From positions 85,078,282 through 85,142,281 of the forward strand of contig CM056741.1 in assembly GCA_029851415.1 (NCBI GenBank): a stretch of 64,000 nucleotides of DNA, read 5' to 3'. How positions within the stretch are numbered: position 1 is the first letter of the stretch; the number at the start of each line of letters is the position of its first letter. The notes under the pieces are model-generated. The model was not told the DNA's origin. It saw only the letters and a list, made by a program, of their open reading frames with translations, and made no database searches. Positions 9,246 through 21,230 of this stretch are shown here, one piece after another. This DNA comes from Eretmocerus hayati (lineage: Eukaryota; Arthropoda; Insecta; Hymenoptera; Aphelinidae). A program made the position numbers and the translations under genes.

Positions 9246-11438
9246 GTCCACCCTTATAAATAAACCTTTTGGTCATACAACTGGCTTTTTCAGTTGCGAT
9301 CTGAACACAAATTTTGACAAAACTAGATCGAGCCGAGTTCGGTTGAGCCGAGTCGGCGATTTGAGACAGCTGAGCCGAGTCGTCTGAGACGAGTCGGTTC
9401 TTTTAGGCAGGGGCAGGGCACGACATACCGCGTGGTCATGTCGGAGGTCCGACTCCGGAAGGGCAACCCAGCATCAACAGATGCAGCAATCTCACGCGGC
9501 ATCGTGGAGGACCTTTTCCCAGCACGAGAATCTAGGGTTACGCCACCGCGCCACCTTCCCCGGAGAGCGAAGACCCTACCCCGCTCTTCACTATGCAAGA
9601 GCTACTCATACCGGTGAAGAGAATGCCGAATCGCAAGGCCCATGGCCTCCACTGCATTCCAAACAAAGCTTTAGGACTGGTCTTCAAATACAAGCCAGAT
9701 TGACTCATCGACCCCTTCAGCACCTGTGTTAGCGCGGAAGCTTCTCCGGACAAGTGGAAACGTGGGGAGCTGGTCCTGATACCTTGAAGCCAAGGAGGCC
9801 AACGTCCCCTCAGCATACTCGACAATTTCGGGAGAATCCGTAAGAGGACATTGCTCAACAGAGTGGATTAAGCCTATGAAGAGAGCGGCGGACTATCACC
9901 GATGCAGTCTGGGTTCCGGAAAGGACACAGCATGGTGCATGCAATGGAAACGATGCAACAGCGGGTACAATCAGCGGTAGCGAACCCATGCAAAGAGAAA
10001 GGGGGCTTCTGCGCCATCATCGCATTGAACATCAAGAACGCATTCAACTGTGCCAGTTGAAAGCGAGTCTGGGAAACCCAGTCAGGTAGGCTGCCCCTTC
10101 ACCTATTGGCCGTGACGAGTGACTACCTGCGCAAGCGAACCCTCGTGTACGACACTGACGAAGGACAAGAGGTTTGAGAGCTATTCGCCGGGATCGGGTT
10201 GAGATCAGTCTCTCGTCCATTCAAGTGGAATACCCAGTACGATAGCTTGCTCACTATCGGACTGCCAGAAACGGTGGTAATTGTGGCATTCGCCAACAAC
10301 GCGGGGCTCATAGTATGGGCCGACAACGAGGAACTCCTGGGTAAACGCACGTACGAGGCGCTGACCCGAGTCTACGAGTGGATGATCAGCAGGCTCCTAG
10401 AGCTCGCTGTCGCAAAGTGTGAAGTTACAGAGGTCACGAGACGGAGGAAGTTCGACTTGCCCCGGTTTTTTATCAACGGGCAGGAGATCCCCGCAAAACG
10501 GGGTTGAAATACCTCGGCGTGTGGCTCGGCGATGAGTTATCGTTCAAGACGCTCATCCAAGAAGCCGCCCGATAGACGAGCAGGGTTGGAGCTGTGCTCC
10601 AGCGACTCATGCCAAAATCCAAGGTCCTAAACCAATGAGGCATGCACTGCTCAACACCGTGAGCGTTTCGATCATGCTGCACGCAGAAAGCGAATCATGA
10701 GTTGGCTCGGTGGCGCCACGCTCTCTCGGTAATACCCTCACCCGCGCTCCCCGTTGCAAGCAGCAGTTTGGCTCAGCACGAGCACGGGAGACATCTGTGC
10801 TCGCACCGAATTCCGAGCTTGTCAGCTCGTGACGTAGCAGGAAGAAGCGGTCGAATCCAACATAGCCGGATCATATGCTTTGCTTTAGAACTGATTCGTT
10901 GACCATCAACGATCATTGAAGCATTTTGTTACATGGATCAGTGACATATCCTGAACGGGAATCACATGTTATTGTTGATAAGGTTAGAGTCCTGCATGTA
11001 CATGTATGTTCGGATGGATCAAGATCGAGTGTTCTGTCGTTCTATCGTCTGAAGAAAGTGGTCAGCTGATTGTGTACACGTCATATAGCAATATTTGATT
11101 CATTTGGATGGAAGATCGCTGAAAATGACCCAAATCTTAATTACTACTTTTAAATGGGAAATCTGTTATCCCACTAACCATCCTAATTCCCCGCCGGCCA
11201 AGTTCTGACTACGAACAAAGGATTCTTCCTCTGAGTGCCAGTGAATTTCTCCTCGAAATTCTCATGAAGCTTTGGAGTACTGGAGTATTTCAATCACAAT
11301 TAATTGAAAGTGTGCTAGCATTTTGAAGAAATCTGAATCAGTTCGAGTGATAATGATCTAATTGATGAAGAAACTCTCCTGCGTTGATTAGGTTAGATGA
11401 TCAACTTCTCTTCTCTAGACCTATAACTATCACCTCAT

Positions 11439-12485
11439 ATCTATCTCTTATCCAGATGAGCACTTCCAACAGAAGCTCTCATTTCTTGAAGAGTCTTGGT
11501 TGTTGAATTTGGTAATTTCTGCCAAAAAAGTAGTTCAACTCTGAATCATCGGTACAGAAATTCCTGCTCTGCTCTGTGATTGCTGTCGAAATTATTAGTA
11601 TTTCTCGTCAAGTGATGGGTGTCAAGAAGCATCAGTATTCCCGTTGTCAGGAAACACTATACTTGAAGATGGAATACAGATTGGTGTCAAAGCTATTAGT
11701 ATTCTCACTGGCAATTATCTCTCGTTTCACCAATCACAAGGCAGACAAGAATTCTTCCATCGGTGACTCACAGATGAACCATTTTTTGTCCAACGTGACT
11801 TGATTAGAGAATTCCATGTTGACCAGTGTAGGGTGAGAATGATAATTAGGTTTATCTGAGAATATCCAGTGGAGGAATTCTTGTTGTACCAAGTGGTTCC
11901 CAATGTAGAACCGATTGATATTCACTCTGAGGCTTCACAGAATTGAGATGTTCAAAGTTACTCATTTTGGCCAAGATCAGGAAGAGTTCATGACAGAATC
12001 AGCGGTACAAAAATTCTTGGCTGCCCTGTGATTGGTAGGAAGATATAACTCCCAATCCATAACTCCCCGAGTATTTTCTCTCGCCGAGACAAAACTCCCC
12101 GGCTATTATCTTACTCCCCAAACCCAATCCTGCAAACTACTATACATCCCTGAATATGCATCCTACTGAAGCGTTCTGCTACCGATCAAGAAACATCAAT
12201 TTGTTGTTGCCACTGGCTTATCTCAGTCTCTGATCACAAGCAGAGGTCATGTTCTGATGGCCATGGATTAGGCTGAGGGTTTCGGTATTATTACCTTCTG
12301 GCACCAAAGGATAATATTATTCCTTATTGGCCTTATGCTCCTTTGTTTGTCCCTTTGGGACGTTAGCATGGCTCGTACTAGAAATGCTAATGTCCCGGTG
12401 TGTTGCTTGGAAAAGCTCGAGGAGACTCTGAGGCTGTACGTATGACCTTCTAGTGCTAAAATGATGGCTCTCAAAGTTTCAGCCG
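11439..12485. other. Intergenic stretch with a weak direct repeat
   Basis: No gene recognised. A ~45-bp similarity (CGGTACAGAAATTC at about 11,550; CGGTACAAAAATTC at about 12,003) suggests a diverged direct repeat of ~450-bp period. ACTCCCC motifs at about 12,048-12,125 mirror a minisatellite at 19,427-19,570 on the opposite strand. Confidence 0.4.
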
Positions 12486-13382
12486 AATCTTTGGTTCAAT
12501 TTCAATTTCCAATTTCAATTTATTTTCAATCCAGTCCATACAATTGTCATATACAATAACAATTTGCTGAAGGTAATTCGTTACCTGTGCGCAAGATCAG
12601 ATATTCAAAAGTAATACAAAATGAAAATATTTAACCTATAAAGATAACAAAAATCATTATAATCACATGAAGTTCGTAATAAATGCTAATTCTGAATGAA
12701 CAGAAAGATGTTCCTAAAAATATAAATTAACTAAGTAGGGCAATTACGAGCCTTACTTCCCTATATACAAGAGTACACGCTCATCCTTGATTCTATATTC
12801 TAATCATTTGTATTGTATAATCTTAGCCAATTTTTTATAATTATTCTCAGAGTTTTTTTCTTACATTTGGTTTCTTTCATGTCTCTTGGCAGCATGTTGA
12901 AATATTTTCTTGCTCAAAAGTCAAGAGACTTCTGCTCAACTGTTAGCTTTATTCTTGGAAGTATCAAATCGTTTCTTCGTGTGAATTTACTCTTACTTTG
13001 GTACTCACTTCTCATCTCATCGAACTTATACATAACAATTTCAAATATAGTTTTTTTACTTCCAGAGGAATTGATTCCTCTTCATATTGATCATTCGTTC
13101 TGGCACAGAATCCAAGGATTCTGAAAAGTCTTTTTTGTAGCCTGATTAATGGTGATAATGCATTATCAAAAGCACAACCCCAAGAAATAATTCCATATGA
13201 TATAATACTGTTGAAAAGGCCATAGTATATTGATAACGAAGAACTTCTAGATAGATATCTTCTCAAATTAGCGAAAATAAATAATAGCTATTTACTTTTT
13301 TTTACTATGCTATTTACTTGAACTTCCCACTTGAGGTTTGAATCAATAACGATGCCTAAGTATTTGGTACTGGTAACTCTTC

Positions 13383-14205
13383 GCCGAATCCATGTAAGAC
13401 CAGGCAACGAAAAAAGTTGAGGTCACGGATCTTTCTGCCGATGAAGTATATCATTCTTGAGACAAAATGAGAAGACACGTATTTTTTTATTAGGCCTAAA
13501 TCGATTCCCTGTCAGAGCTACGCGAATTTGGAGATCGGAAGCTGCAACATCAATTTTAGAAAAACTGACACTTTGAAATCAGTAAGGATGCAATAATTCC
13601 TATGCGACTTTGAATATTCAGCTGAATCTTGTCGGATATAGTTACTAGGTAGATGTTGCATGCAAATTCACACTAATTAGGTTGGAATTGCCATTCGGCT
13701 CCGAAAAAAACTCGTCTTTTACGAAAAATTAGAAAAAATTCATTATTCAAAAACACCATCAAACACTTCTCTGGTGAATTTTTGGGGGTATTTGATGACA
13801 TGATGTTTTAGAGTGTACCCTCAGAGTCGGCTCAGAAAGCTCCGGATGGCCAAAAAAAAATATTTTTTTGGAAAAAAATTTTTCTATTGTCTCAAATAGG
13901 TTCTGGCATCTTTCAAATAATGAATATTGGCTGAAAAGTAGTACCTACAGAGTACAGCACCTGCAAATATCTACAGAGACTCTAACTTGTCTTGCACAGA
14001 AAGTAAGCACAGTGCCCAAGCTTGTTGAAAGTGCTATGTGAGCAAAAATGTTTTCAGTCTCATATCACTGCCAGTGGTGAATAACACTTACTGGAAAATC
14101 GTAGACGTAGGAAAAATGTGTAAGAGGCCATAGTAATGTGAACGAGACGAACGTTTTATGGACGGACATAAACGAAAATGACGTGTATTGTCTGGCGTGA
14201 CGTTC
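13383..14205. repeat. Left TIR of the 4.0-kb transposon
   Basis: Inverted copy of 16,552-17,377. Contains long A and T runs near 13,850-13,880 that pair with the other arm. Confidence 0.85.
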
Positions 14206-14261
14206 GAAGTGTATTTGCCAGAGATTCGTACATATAATGATTACATATTTCTGGATCCCAT

Positions 14262-16441
14262 TCAAGATGCAGCATACTCCCATGCATGTTCAGCAGTTCT
14301 TGACATCCTCAACTTCTTTTGACCTTCAGCTAAAACCTCGACTCGCCAGACATGAGAGTCTCGGATACCATGGAACGGCGGTACACTCTCCCACTCAGAT
14401 TTTTTCTTCAATCGGAGTTCCATTAGATCTGACGCATTCATATGGAGCAATATAATAGCATCTGTGTAGTTCTTAACTTTCTCAACAAACGTCTGTGTGC
14501 AATCGATAGATTCTAGAGGAATACTTCTCAGATTATGGGTTGAAGCATAATGTTTTACTAGACCACCTATCCCATCGCATGCACCTTTGCCGTGGCCCGT
14601 GGCCGAAAAGATCCAAGATTTTTTGATTTGCAAAAATAGAAGTTCCCAAGCTTGATATCGGTTCTTGAAGTGACCTGATGCACCATCCGAGATGATAATA
14701 ATTTCTTCAATGAGCTGAAAATCTATTTCTCCTCGTAAGTATTCCTCGATGAGATTGATTGCTCCTATTACATGAGACGAATCGTGAGTCGTGTCGTCGC
14801 ATACGACCGCGAAGCTCCTTGAGGTGCCATTGAAGTGGCAATCAGCCGTGAAGATAGATAGCTGTTTTTTCTTCCAATAGGCGCTCTGGATCTCGTCTTT
14901 CAGGAAGATTGACCAGTTTTCGGCAAAGTCGCAGTGAATAATTAAGATTGCTCCACCCTCTCGAGCCAATTGTTTCCATTTCTTGATCTCTCGCTGTTGA
15001 ATCTTCTTTATATACAGATGGGGCCCCACTTCTTTCACAGATCAAGCCAGTTCTACAATGAATGATTTGATGCTTGTTGATCTTTTCTCGAGCTCTCCTT
15101 GATTCCAAATTGCAAATTCAACATTGTTACCGATATCGTCATCCGAAATTCCCAGTGAATTTGCAGTTATACCAGATAACCCAGGGCATTTTTCACATCT
15201 TTGTAAACGGCAAAGCTCAGTAGGGGGCAGACACATTGATTTGTGAATCAGATCATGCTTCAAATTACCGAAACAGGGGGCTTCGGTGATTGATTTCAGA
15301 GCTTCAGCAAGAAGCTCAAAATTTGCACAATATATGCACAAGCACACCTCTTTTGAAAGGATCAATAATTACATGTTCAGGCCTTAGAGAATAAAATGTA
15401 CTTCTGCTCAAACCGGCACATGGATTAGCAGCACGGAAAAGTCTGTATGATTCAAAAATGCTTCTAGTCATGTATCGTTTCACACGTTGTACTTTTTTCC
15501 CGTTTTCAATCACGTTTGTGACATCTCTTTCGTTAGGACTCTGGCGGGAACAATCATAGTCGTCGTCGAGATAATATTGAAGAGCTTCCTTGATATCGTC
15601 ATCTTTGATACACTTACGTGTGAATGATTCTCGGGTCGAATAAATACCACCTGAATTCTTCAGTTTTCTAGATTCTTCAATCATGTATTTTGTCACTTCG
15701 GGAAACTCTTCCATAATCTTATTCTTTGAGAAACTGTCAGGTATAATAGTCAGTAAACGAATCCGTTCGGAATGATCACGGCACTGAGAAAGGGCTCTCA
15801 CAAAATTTCTACACCAATCATCGCAAAAGTCACACTGAACACTGGCGAGTGGAACATCACAAATTCTTGATAAATGAGTTGTCGTCACTTTTCCCAGATG
15901 ATCCATGATTTGTTTCCGTTTTTTTATTAGCATAAGAGCTCTGAGACGCTTGAGACTGGTGTTCAGATATTCTAAGAGGAGACACGGGAGAACTGAATTT
16001 CGAAATGATCTGATTCATACTTCGGCGAAGAATTTCTCGTTCTATTCCAGAAATAGTCTCATCTCCAGAGTCTGCTTTATCGGCTACTGGAGCCTTAGAG
16101 TAATCTCCTTCTACGTCAAACATACAGCCACTATCACTAAAATCATCACAACTTGACCGTGATTCCTCTGTAGGCTCTTGAATTTTACGCACAAACCTAG
16201 CATAACAGTTTTTGCACACTTGAGTCTCAGGAACGATACTCTCATTATCAAGCAAATCTCGCAAAAGTAGAGCTAGTGCTCCTAACTCGATGAACGTATT
16301 ATTTTTTTTACTCTCATAAATCTTCTTTTTATGCACACAATCAAAATCGGGACACTGGCGCGGTTTCGAGGGGAATACTTTCTCGAGTGATCCTTCCATC
16401 TCAAGCTTCAACAGCAAACTAGATAAGCAGCTAGACAGCAT
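14262..16441 (-). pseudogene. DDE-type transposase, broken by frameshifts and one stop
   Basis: About 700 codons in four pieces: 16,441-15,857, 15,933-15,316, 15,365-15,042 and 15,038-14,262. The N-terminal piece has paired cysteines (CPDFDC, CKNCYARF) like a DNA-binding zinc finger; the second has CDFCDDWC and SRSTFYSLRP; the third VCLCIYCANFELL. The C-terminal piece carries HCDFAENWS, VVCDDTTHDSS, IISDGASGHFKNR and ATGHGKGACDGIGG, a plausible catalytic core with conserved acidic residues. Frame changes occur near 15,975 and 15,340, and an in-frame TGA (15,042-15,044) separates the last two pieces. I know similar cnidarian and insect transposon proteins but cannot name the superfamily. Introns are an alternative to the frameshifts, but no clear splice pair was seen. 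Confidence 0.68.
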
Positions 16442-16551
16442 GACAAGTTGACAACACCCACTGACTCGAGTACGATGTTGACACAGGTTGTGGAGCTTGC
16501 GTGGATTCTAGAAGCACGAAGTGTACAGCACAGCTTTCGGGATTTTCCAAC

Positions 16552-17377
16552 GTCGCGCCAGACAATACACGTCGTTTTTGTTTATGTCCGTCCATAAAAC
16601 GTTCGTTTCGTTTACATGACAATGGCCTCTTACACATTTTTCTCACGTCTACGATTTTCCAGTAAGTGTTATTCACCGCTGGCAGTGATATGAGACTGAA
16701 AACATTTTTGCTCACATAGCACTTTTAACAAGCTTGGGCACTGTGCTTACTTTCTGTGCAAGATAAGTAGGAGGGAATGAGTCTCTGTAGATATTTGCAG
16801 GTGTTGTACTCTGTAGGTACTACTTTTTAGCCAATATTTATCATTTGAAAGATGCCAGAACCTATTTGAGACAATAAAAAAATTTTTTTCCAAAAAATAT
16901 TTTTTTTTGGCCATCCGGAGCTTTCTGAGCCGACTCTGAGGGTACACCCTGAAACATCATGTCATCAAATACCCCAAAAAAATTCACCAAAGAAATTCAC
17001 GATGGTGTTTTTGAGTAATGAATTTTTTTTAATTTTTCGTAAAAGACGAGTTTTTTCGGAGCCGAATGGCAATTCCGACCTAATTAGTGTAAATTTGCAT
17101 GGAACATCTACCTAGTAACTATATCCAACAAGATTCAGCTGAATATTCAAAGTCGCATAGGAATTATTGCATCCTTACTGATTTCAAAGTGTCAGTTTTT
17201 CTAAAATTGATGTTGCAGCTCCCGATCTCCAAATTCGCGTAGCTCTGACAGGGAATCGATTTAGGCCAAACAAAAAAATACGTGTCTCCTCACTTTGTCT
17301 CAAGAATGATATACTTCATCGGCAGAAAGATCCGTGACCTCAACTTTTTTCGTTGCCTGATCTTACATGGATTCGGC
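16552..17377. repeat. Right TIR of the 4.0-kb transposon
   Basis: Inverted copy of 13,383-14,205, ending in GGATTCGGC next to the CTCTT duplication. Confidence 0.85.
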
Positions 17378-18790
17378 CTCTTACAATAACCTTACCATTG
17401 ATTTGAACATTAAATTGAGTTGGTTGAGTATCGTCGTAATTTGAGAATGTGATGTAAACAGTCTTGGCTCCATTTAATGATAGTCTATTATTGCCTAGCC
17501 ATGTAGCTACTTCTTTCAGGAATCTATTCATTTGACTTCCAACTAGGCTCCAACTGTTCTCCGAGCACAGAACAACTGTATCGTCAGCATAAGATATAAG
17601 ATTTTTTTCACATAATTCTAGTAAATCATTCATATATATGTTAAAGAGGAGGGGGCCCTAAATTGTACCTTGTGGTACGCCAGCGTCTACTTTTCATTTG
17701 CTGCTGTTAGCATTGTTTATACGTACACTCTTGGTTCTATTTGTTAAACAACTTTTCATCAATTCCTGAGCTTCGCCTCTAATACCATAGTGCTCTAGTT
17801 TTTTTTTAAAGTAAATCATGATTCACCGTATCGGAAGCTTTTGCCAAGTCTAGAAAAATAGCAACTACAGGCTCACTTTTCCCTAAGTATTTCCGTATGT
17901 ATTCCGATACTTTAGATATAGCATCTTTGGTTCTTTTTCCTCTCCTAAACCCATACTGTGATTCAGAGAAAATTCTATATTTTTCAAAAAAACTTTATGA
18001 GTCTACTGTAAAGTAACTTTCAAAAATTTTTGCTAGGTTAGAAATAAGCGAAATTGGTCGATAATTAGTTGATTCTTTTTCATCACCAGATTTGAAACTA
18101 GGGACTATTTCAACACTTTTGAAGTGTTCAGGCCATATACCAGTTTCAAAACTCTTATTAATAATCTCAGCTAATGGTTTGGAGATAAAATTCCTAAGCT
18201 TTTTGATGATAGTTGTGTGGATATGGTCTATGCCACCTGCTTTGTCTTTCAAATCCATAATGACTGTTTCTATTTCATATTGGTCTACTGGGTACAAGAA
18301 ACTAACTATCTTCATTACGTGTATTTTCCGGCAATTCAAAATTTGTGCTATCACAGTTTGTACTTTCGGCTAAGTTTTTGTCAACTGTTCCAAAAACATC
18401 ATTAAAAAGGTTCGCAACATCCTTGTCACTTTTCAACTCTTTTCCTCTCCCATCAATTGTATGTCATTTGTTCTTGATTTTCTCACCCCAATCTTTCCTC
18501 TCACGAAATTCCAAATTTTTTTACTATCTCCCTTAAACTTTCTGACCTTCTTTTTCTCATACGCATATTTGGCGTACTTTATTGAATTACTGAGTTTATG
18601 TGATTATGATTTGAACTTTTGTTTCATTTTCTCGTTATCAGGATCCTTTTGCCATTCTATGTACAGTTTATTGTTGGTCTCACATGATTCGATCAAACCT
18701 GCTGTAATCCATTGTTTTCTGGGGCAATTTCTATTTTTCTTACTCTTTGGTTCACAATTCTTCGTTCATTTGCTCTAGTATTTTCAGTTT

Positions 18791-19689
18791 CTTGAAAGGA
18801 ATATTAGAGAACTAAAAAATTACCAAAGTCATGGTCAAGCAGATTTCTATCGGCCAGGAAATAAGAAACAATCGTCTCGTGAAGATTAGCTGTCTAATAT
18901 CGAGTTGAATCATGATACTTGTTCATACAGAATAATACAATAACTCACTCCACAGATACATTGGACATGATTTGGAGCCCTGCATAATTTTCGTACGATC
19001 TCAGCGGAAATAAAGTTCAAGAACATTGGAAACCTTAAGAAATGTGGTTCACCCGTTCACTATTTTGTTCCCTCCAGGGAACATTATCGATTTCCAACCT
19101 TTCGGGATAGTTCTCTAGTAATGAATCGAAAAATCTGAAAGAATTCTGAAAAATCTCTGTCGCTACAAGGGACAGAATTAATTTCCAATGAGGTCCCAAC
19201 GTGGAATCATGCGAGAGAAGAAAAATAAAAGACTGGAATTCTTCAAAACAATTTTTCCATTTCTCACCATTTTCCCACGCCAGAAACATTTTCTGAGGAG
19301 GAAAATAGCATATCCGATACCAGGAGGAATTCTTCAGTGAACGGTTTAAAGGAGTGAACTAGATATTGAAAAGGAATCATACAAGATCAAGGATATACTG
19401 CAGTTATATATTGTACAATTTTCAGAATCGGGGAGTTAGGGCCGCTGGAAGGAATTACTAGGGGAGTTCCGGTCGCGGGAGATTTGGACCGGGGAGTTTT
19501 GGCCATGGGGAGAAATGGGCGGGAAGTTATGTCCCGGGGAGTTGAGGATGGGGAATTATGACCCCCATTCCTGTGGTTGTTAGTGTTCAAGTTATTAGCA
19601 TCCCTGCTCATGGAATAAAAGCTTCAGATGAGACTGTTCATTCGCACAGAAGTTGATATTGATACATATTTTGGTCACTCATTTCTCGT
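18791..19689. other. Intergenic stretch with a GGGGAGTT minisatellite
   Basis: No gene recognised. About 19,427-19,570 is built from degenerate ~20-30-bp units around GGGGAGTT followed by GGCC or GTCC. Complementary units occur at about 12,048-12,125. Confidence 0.5.
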
Positions 19690-20405
19690 TGTCTTAGAAA
19701 AATTTGGTCAAACGTTTTGATGAGTCAAGATGAATTCCTTTATTGCGGCAACGTTTCGGCACTTCTCAGTGCCCTTATCAAACCTATCTAAAAATACTAT
19801 TGCACTTTTGTTACAGTTGTAACACGTCAATTATCTTCTTGAACCATCGCTGATGTTATTGCGCAAGTTCTACCTGATTTTCTTTTGACACCTTTGAAAG
19901 AATTTTCATATATATAACCACCAAACATTCTCCTGATAGAATTCTTCCTTGAATGGAAATATTTTTCTTTTGAACCATTGCATCTTTCGAATAGATAATA
20001 ACACGATGTTTTTTCTGCCGCCAAGTAAGTAGATTGTTTTGGTTCTCCTGTTGCAGAACCAAAACAACGTACTTACTTGGCGGCAAAAAAACCCATCATG
20101 TTATTATCTAGTCCAAAGATGCAATAGTTCAAAAAAAAATTCCCATCTAAAAAAGAAACCTATCAGAAAAATGTTTGGTGGTTATATATATGGAAATTCT
20201 TTCAAAGGTGTCAGAGGAAAATCAGCTAGAACTTGCGCAATAACATCAGCGATGGTTCAAGAAGATAATTGACGTGTTACTAATATAACAAAAGTGCAAT
20301 AATATTTTTAGATAGGCTTGAAAAGGGTGCCAAAAAGTGCCAAAACGTTGCCGCAATAAAGAAATTCATCTTGACTCATCAAAACGATTGACCAAATTTT
20401 TCTGA
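19690..20405. mobile_element. Palindrome with ~350-bp arms
   Basis: Arms 19,690-20,036 and 20,050-20,405 are inverted copies with a very short centre. Both outer ends contain GCGGCAACGTTT-type sequence next to a small stem (GGCAC/GTGCC). Each arm holds a short open frame encoding similar peptides (65 and 77 aa, ending ITSAMVQEDN) of unknown meaning. The layout resembles two head-to-head terminal repeats of a Penelope-like element, but no RT or GIY-YIG domain is visible. Confidence 0.6.
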
Positions 20406-20429
20406 TAAGAAGTTGATATTGTTATGGAA

Positions 20430-21230
20430 GTGATAATCATAGGTCCAGAGAAGAGAAGTTGATCGTCTCACCTAATCACCGCAGTCGAGTTTTTTAATCA
20501 ACTTTATAACCATCACTTGAACTGATTTAGATTCCTTCAATAGAGCACACTCCTGATCAATTGTGATTACAACACGCTAGTACTCCAAAGCTCTATAGGA
20601 GTCTTGAGAAGAAATCCACTGACACACAGAGGAAGAATCCTTGATTCGCAGTCAAAACTTGGCCAGCGTTGAATTAGGATAGCTAGTGAAATAACAAGTC
20701 TTTCTTCTATTGAAGCAGCGAGATCTGGGTCATTTTCAACGATATTTCACCCAAATAAATCAAGTATTGCAGTATATTATGAACATAATCAGCTGACCAC
20801 TACCACATACGATAAAAAAACCACAGAACACTCGATCTGAATTCATCCAGACGTACTTGGTCATGCTATAATGTAACCTAATCATCAATAACAAGTGATT
20901 CCCGTTCAGGATATGTCACTGATTCATGTAACAAAATGCTTCAATGATCGTTGACGGTCAACGAATTAGTTCCAAAGCAAAGCATTCGATCCGGCTATGC
21001 CGGATTCGACTGCTCCTTTCTGCTACGCCACGAGCTGACAAGCTCGAAATTAGGTGCGAGCTAAACCGCTGCTTGCAACGGTGAGCGCTGGTGAAGGTAT
21101 CACCGAGAAGACCGGGGCGCCACCGAGCCAACTGATGATTCGTGTTTTGCGTGTCTACGGTGCACTCAGAAGGCCGACATTCTCCGCCAAGTAACGGAAA
21201 CTGTACCAAATACATCATATTCCTCATATT
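20430..21230 (-). mobile_element. 5'-truncated 3' end of the R1-like element, second copy
   Basis: Inverted and ~75% similar to 10,690-11,438. Shared landmarks include TTGGCTCGGTGGCGCC, GATCATTGAAGCATTTTG, and GATCAACTTCTCTTCTCT at the distal end. Only the 3' portion is present, as expected for a 5'-truncated retrotransposon copy. Confidence 0.65.

Larger units (their letters stand above)
8401..9412. mobile_element. Foldback element with ~400-bp terminal inverted repeats
   Basis: Arms at about 8401-8805 and 9003-9412 are inverted copies (ends CCCTACCTAAAAGAACC and its complement), with roughly 90% identity by eye. The middle is AT-rich with a TA microsatellite. It carries no transposase, so it is non-autonomous. 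It splits an R1-clade gene. A target duplication was not found. Each arm contains a tRNA-like unit oriented outward. Confidence 0.82.
7954..10690 (+). pseudogene. R1-clade endonuclease/RT polyprotein remnant
   Basis: The first block (7951-8400) reads DIRFRFRSD, GWQICKLD, then an Ala/Arg-rich linker with a CWEVLCDMVNKDP motif, the usual region between endonuclease and RT in R1-clade proteins. After the 1-kb foldback insertion it resumes at about 9423 with YRVVMSEVRLRKGNP and IVEDLFP. RT motifs follow in shifting frames: KAPGLHCIPNKAL-like text near 9640, a WKRGELVLIP block near 9760, SGFRKGHS near 9910, LNIKNAFN near 10,030 and LKYLGVWLGDELSFK near 10,500. Multiple stops break the frame. The order matches R1-clade ORF2, and the linker-to-RT continuity across the insertion shows it was once one gene. 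Confidence 0.72.
7954..11438 (+). mobile_element. Decayed R1-clade non-LTR retrotransposon
   Basis: Plus-strand remnant covering the end of the endonuclease domain, the linker, the RT domain and a 3' region. It is interrupted by the foldback element at 8401-9412. The 3' part (about 10,700-11,438) recurs in inverted orientation at 20,430-21,160, which supports this being the element's 3' end. Many stops and shifts make it dead. There is no 28S rDNA target context, so it is an R1 relative outside rDNA. Confidence 0.72.
13382..17377 (-). mobile_element. 4.0-kb DNA transposon with ~820-bp TIRs and 5-bp TSD
   Basis: Termini GCCGAATCCATGTAAGA face inward from both ends, and CTCTT flanks both sides (13,377-13,381; 17,378-17,382). 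The inverted repeats span about 13,383-14,205 and 16,552-17,377 with high identity. Between them a broken transposase lies on the minus strand. The inserted position inside a reverse transcriptase gene confirms the boundaries. Superfamily not assigned: the 5-bp duplication and very long repeats do not fit the common hAT or mariner pattern. Confidence 0.85.
12830..18750 (-). pseudogene. Reverse transcriptase remnant of the second non-LTR element
   Basis: Reading down the minus strand: RT blocks 0-1 at 18,354-17,995 (KAGGIDHIHTTIIKK, then STNYRPISLISNLAKIFE); GVPQGTI, a TAG stop, then GPLLFNIYMNDLL at about 17,690-17,630; SYADDTVVL at about 17,600; then, beyond the inserted transposon, STKYLGIVIDSNLKW at about 13,370-13,320 and the C-terminal IYYGLFNSIISYGIISWG block (13,266-13,012). 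A final LTVEQKS/FNMLPRD block lies near 12,960-12,880. The nonsense codon in the QG-x-GP motif, frameshifts and the insertion make it dead. Confidence 0.78.
12490..18790 (-). mobile_element. Second non-LTR retrotransposon, decayed and split by a DNA transposon
   Basis: Minus-strand RT sequence runs from about 18,780 down to 17,383 and resumes from 13,376 to about 12,830, with a 3' UTR ending in TTGAAA-type repeats near 12,490-12,530. The 4.0-kb DNA transposon at 13,382-17,377 interrupts it. Joining the flanks across the CTCTT duplication restores the order of RT motifs. It belongs to the broad Jockey/CR1-like group but differs from the element at 55-4700. Confidence 0.78.

Noticed and set aside
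7954..11438. True rDNA-specific R1 insertion
   Set aside because: No 28S rRNA sequence flanks it.
10690..21230. Inverted repeats as TIRs of one ~10.5-kb transposon
   Set aside because: The left arm continues into R1-clade coding sequence, so both arms are better explained as two copies of a retrotransposon 3' end.
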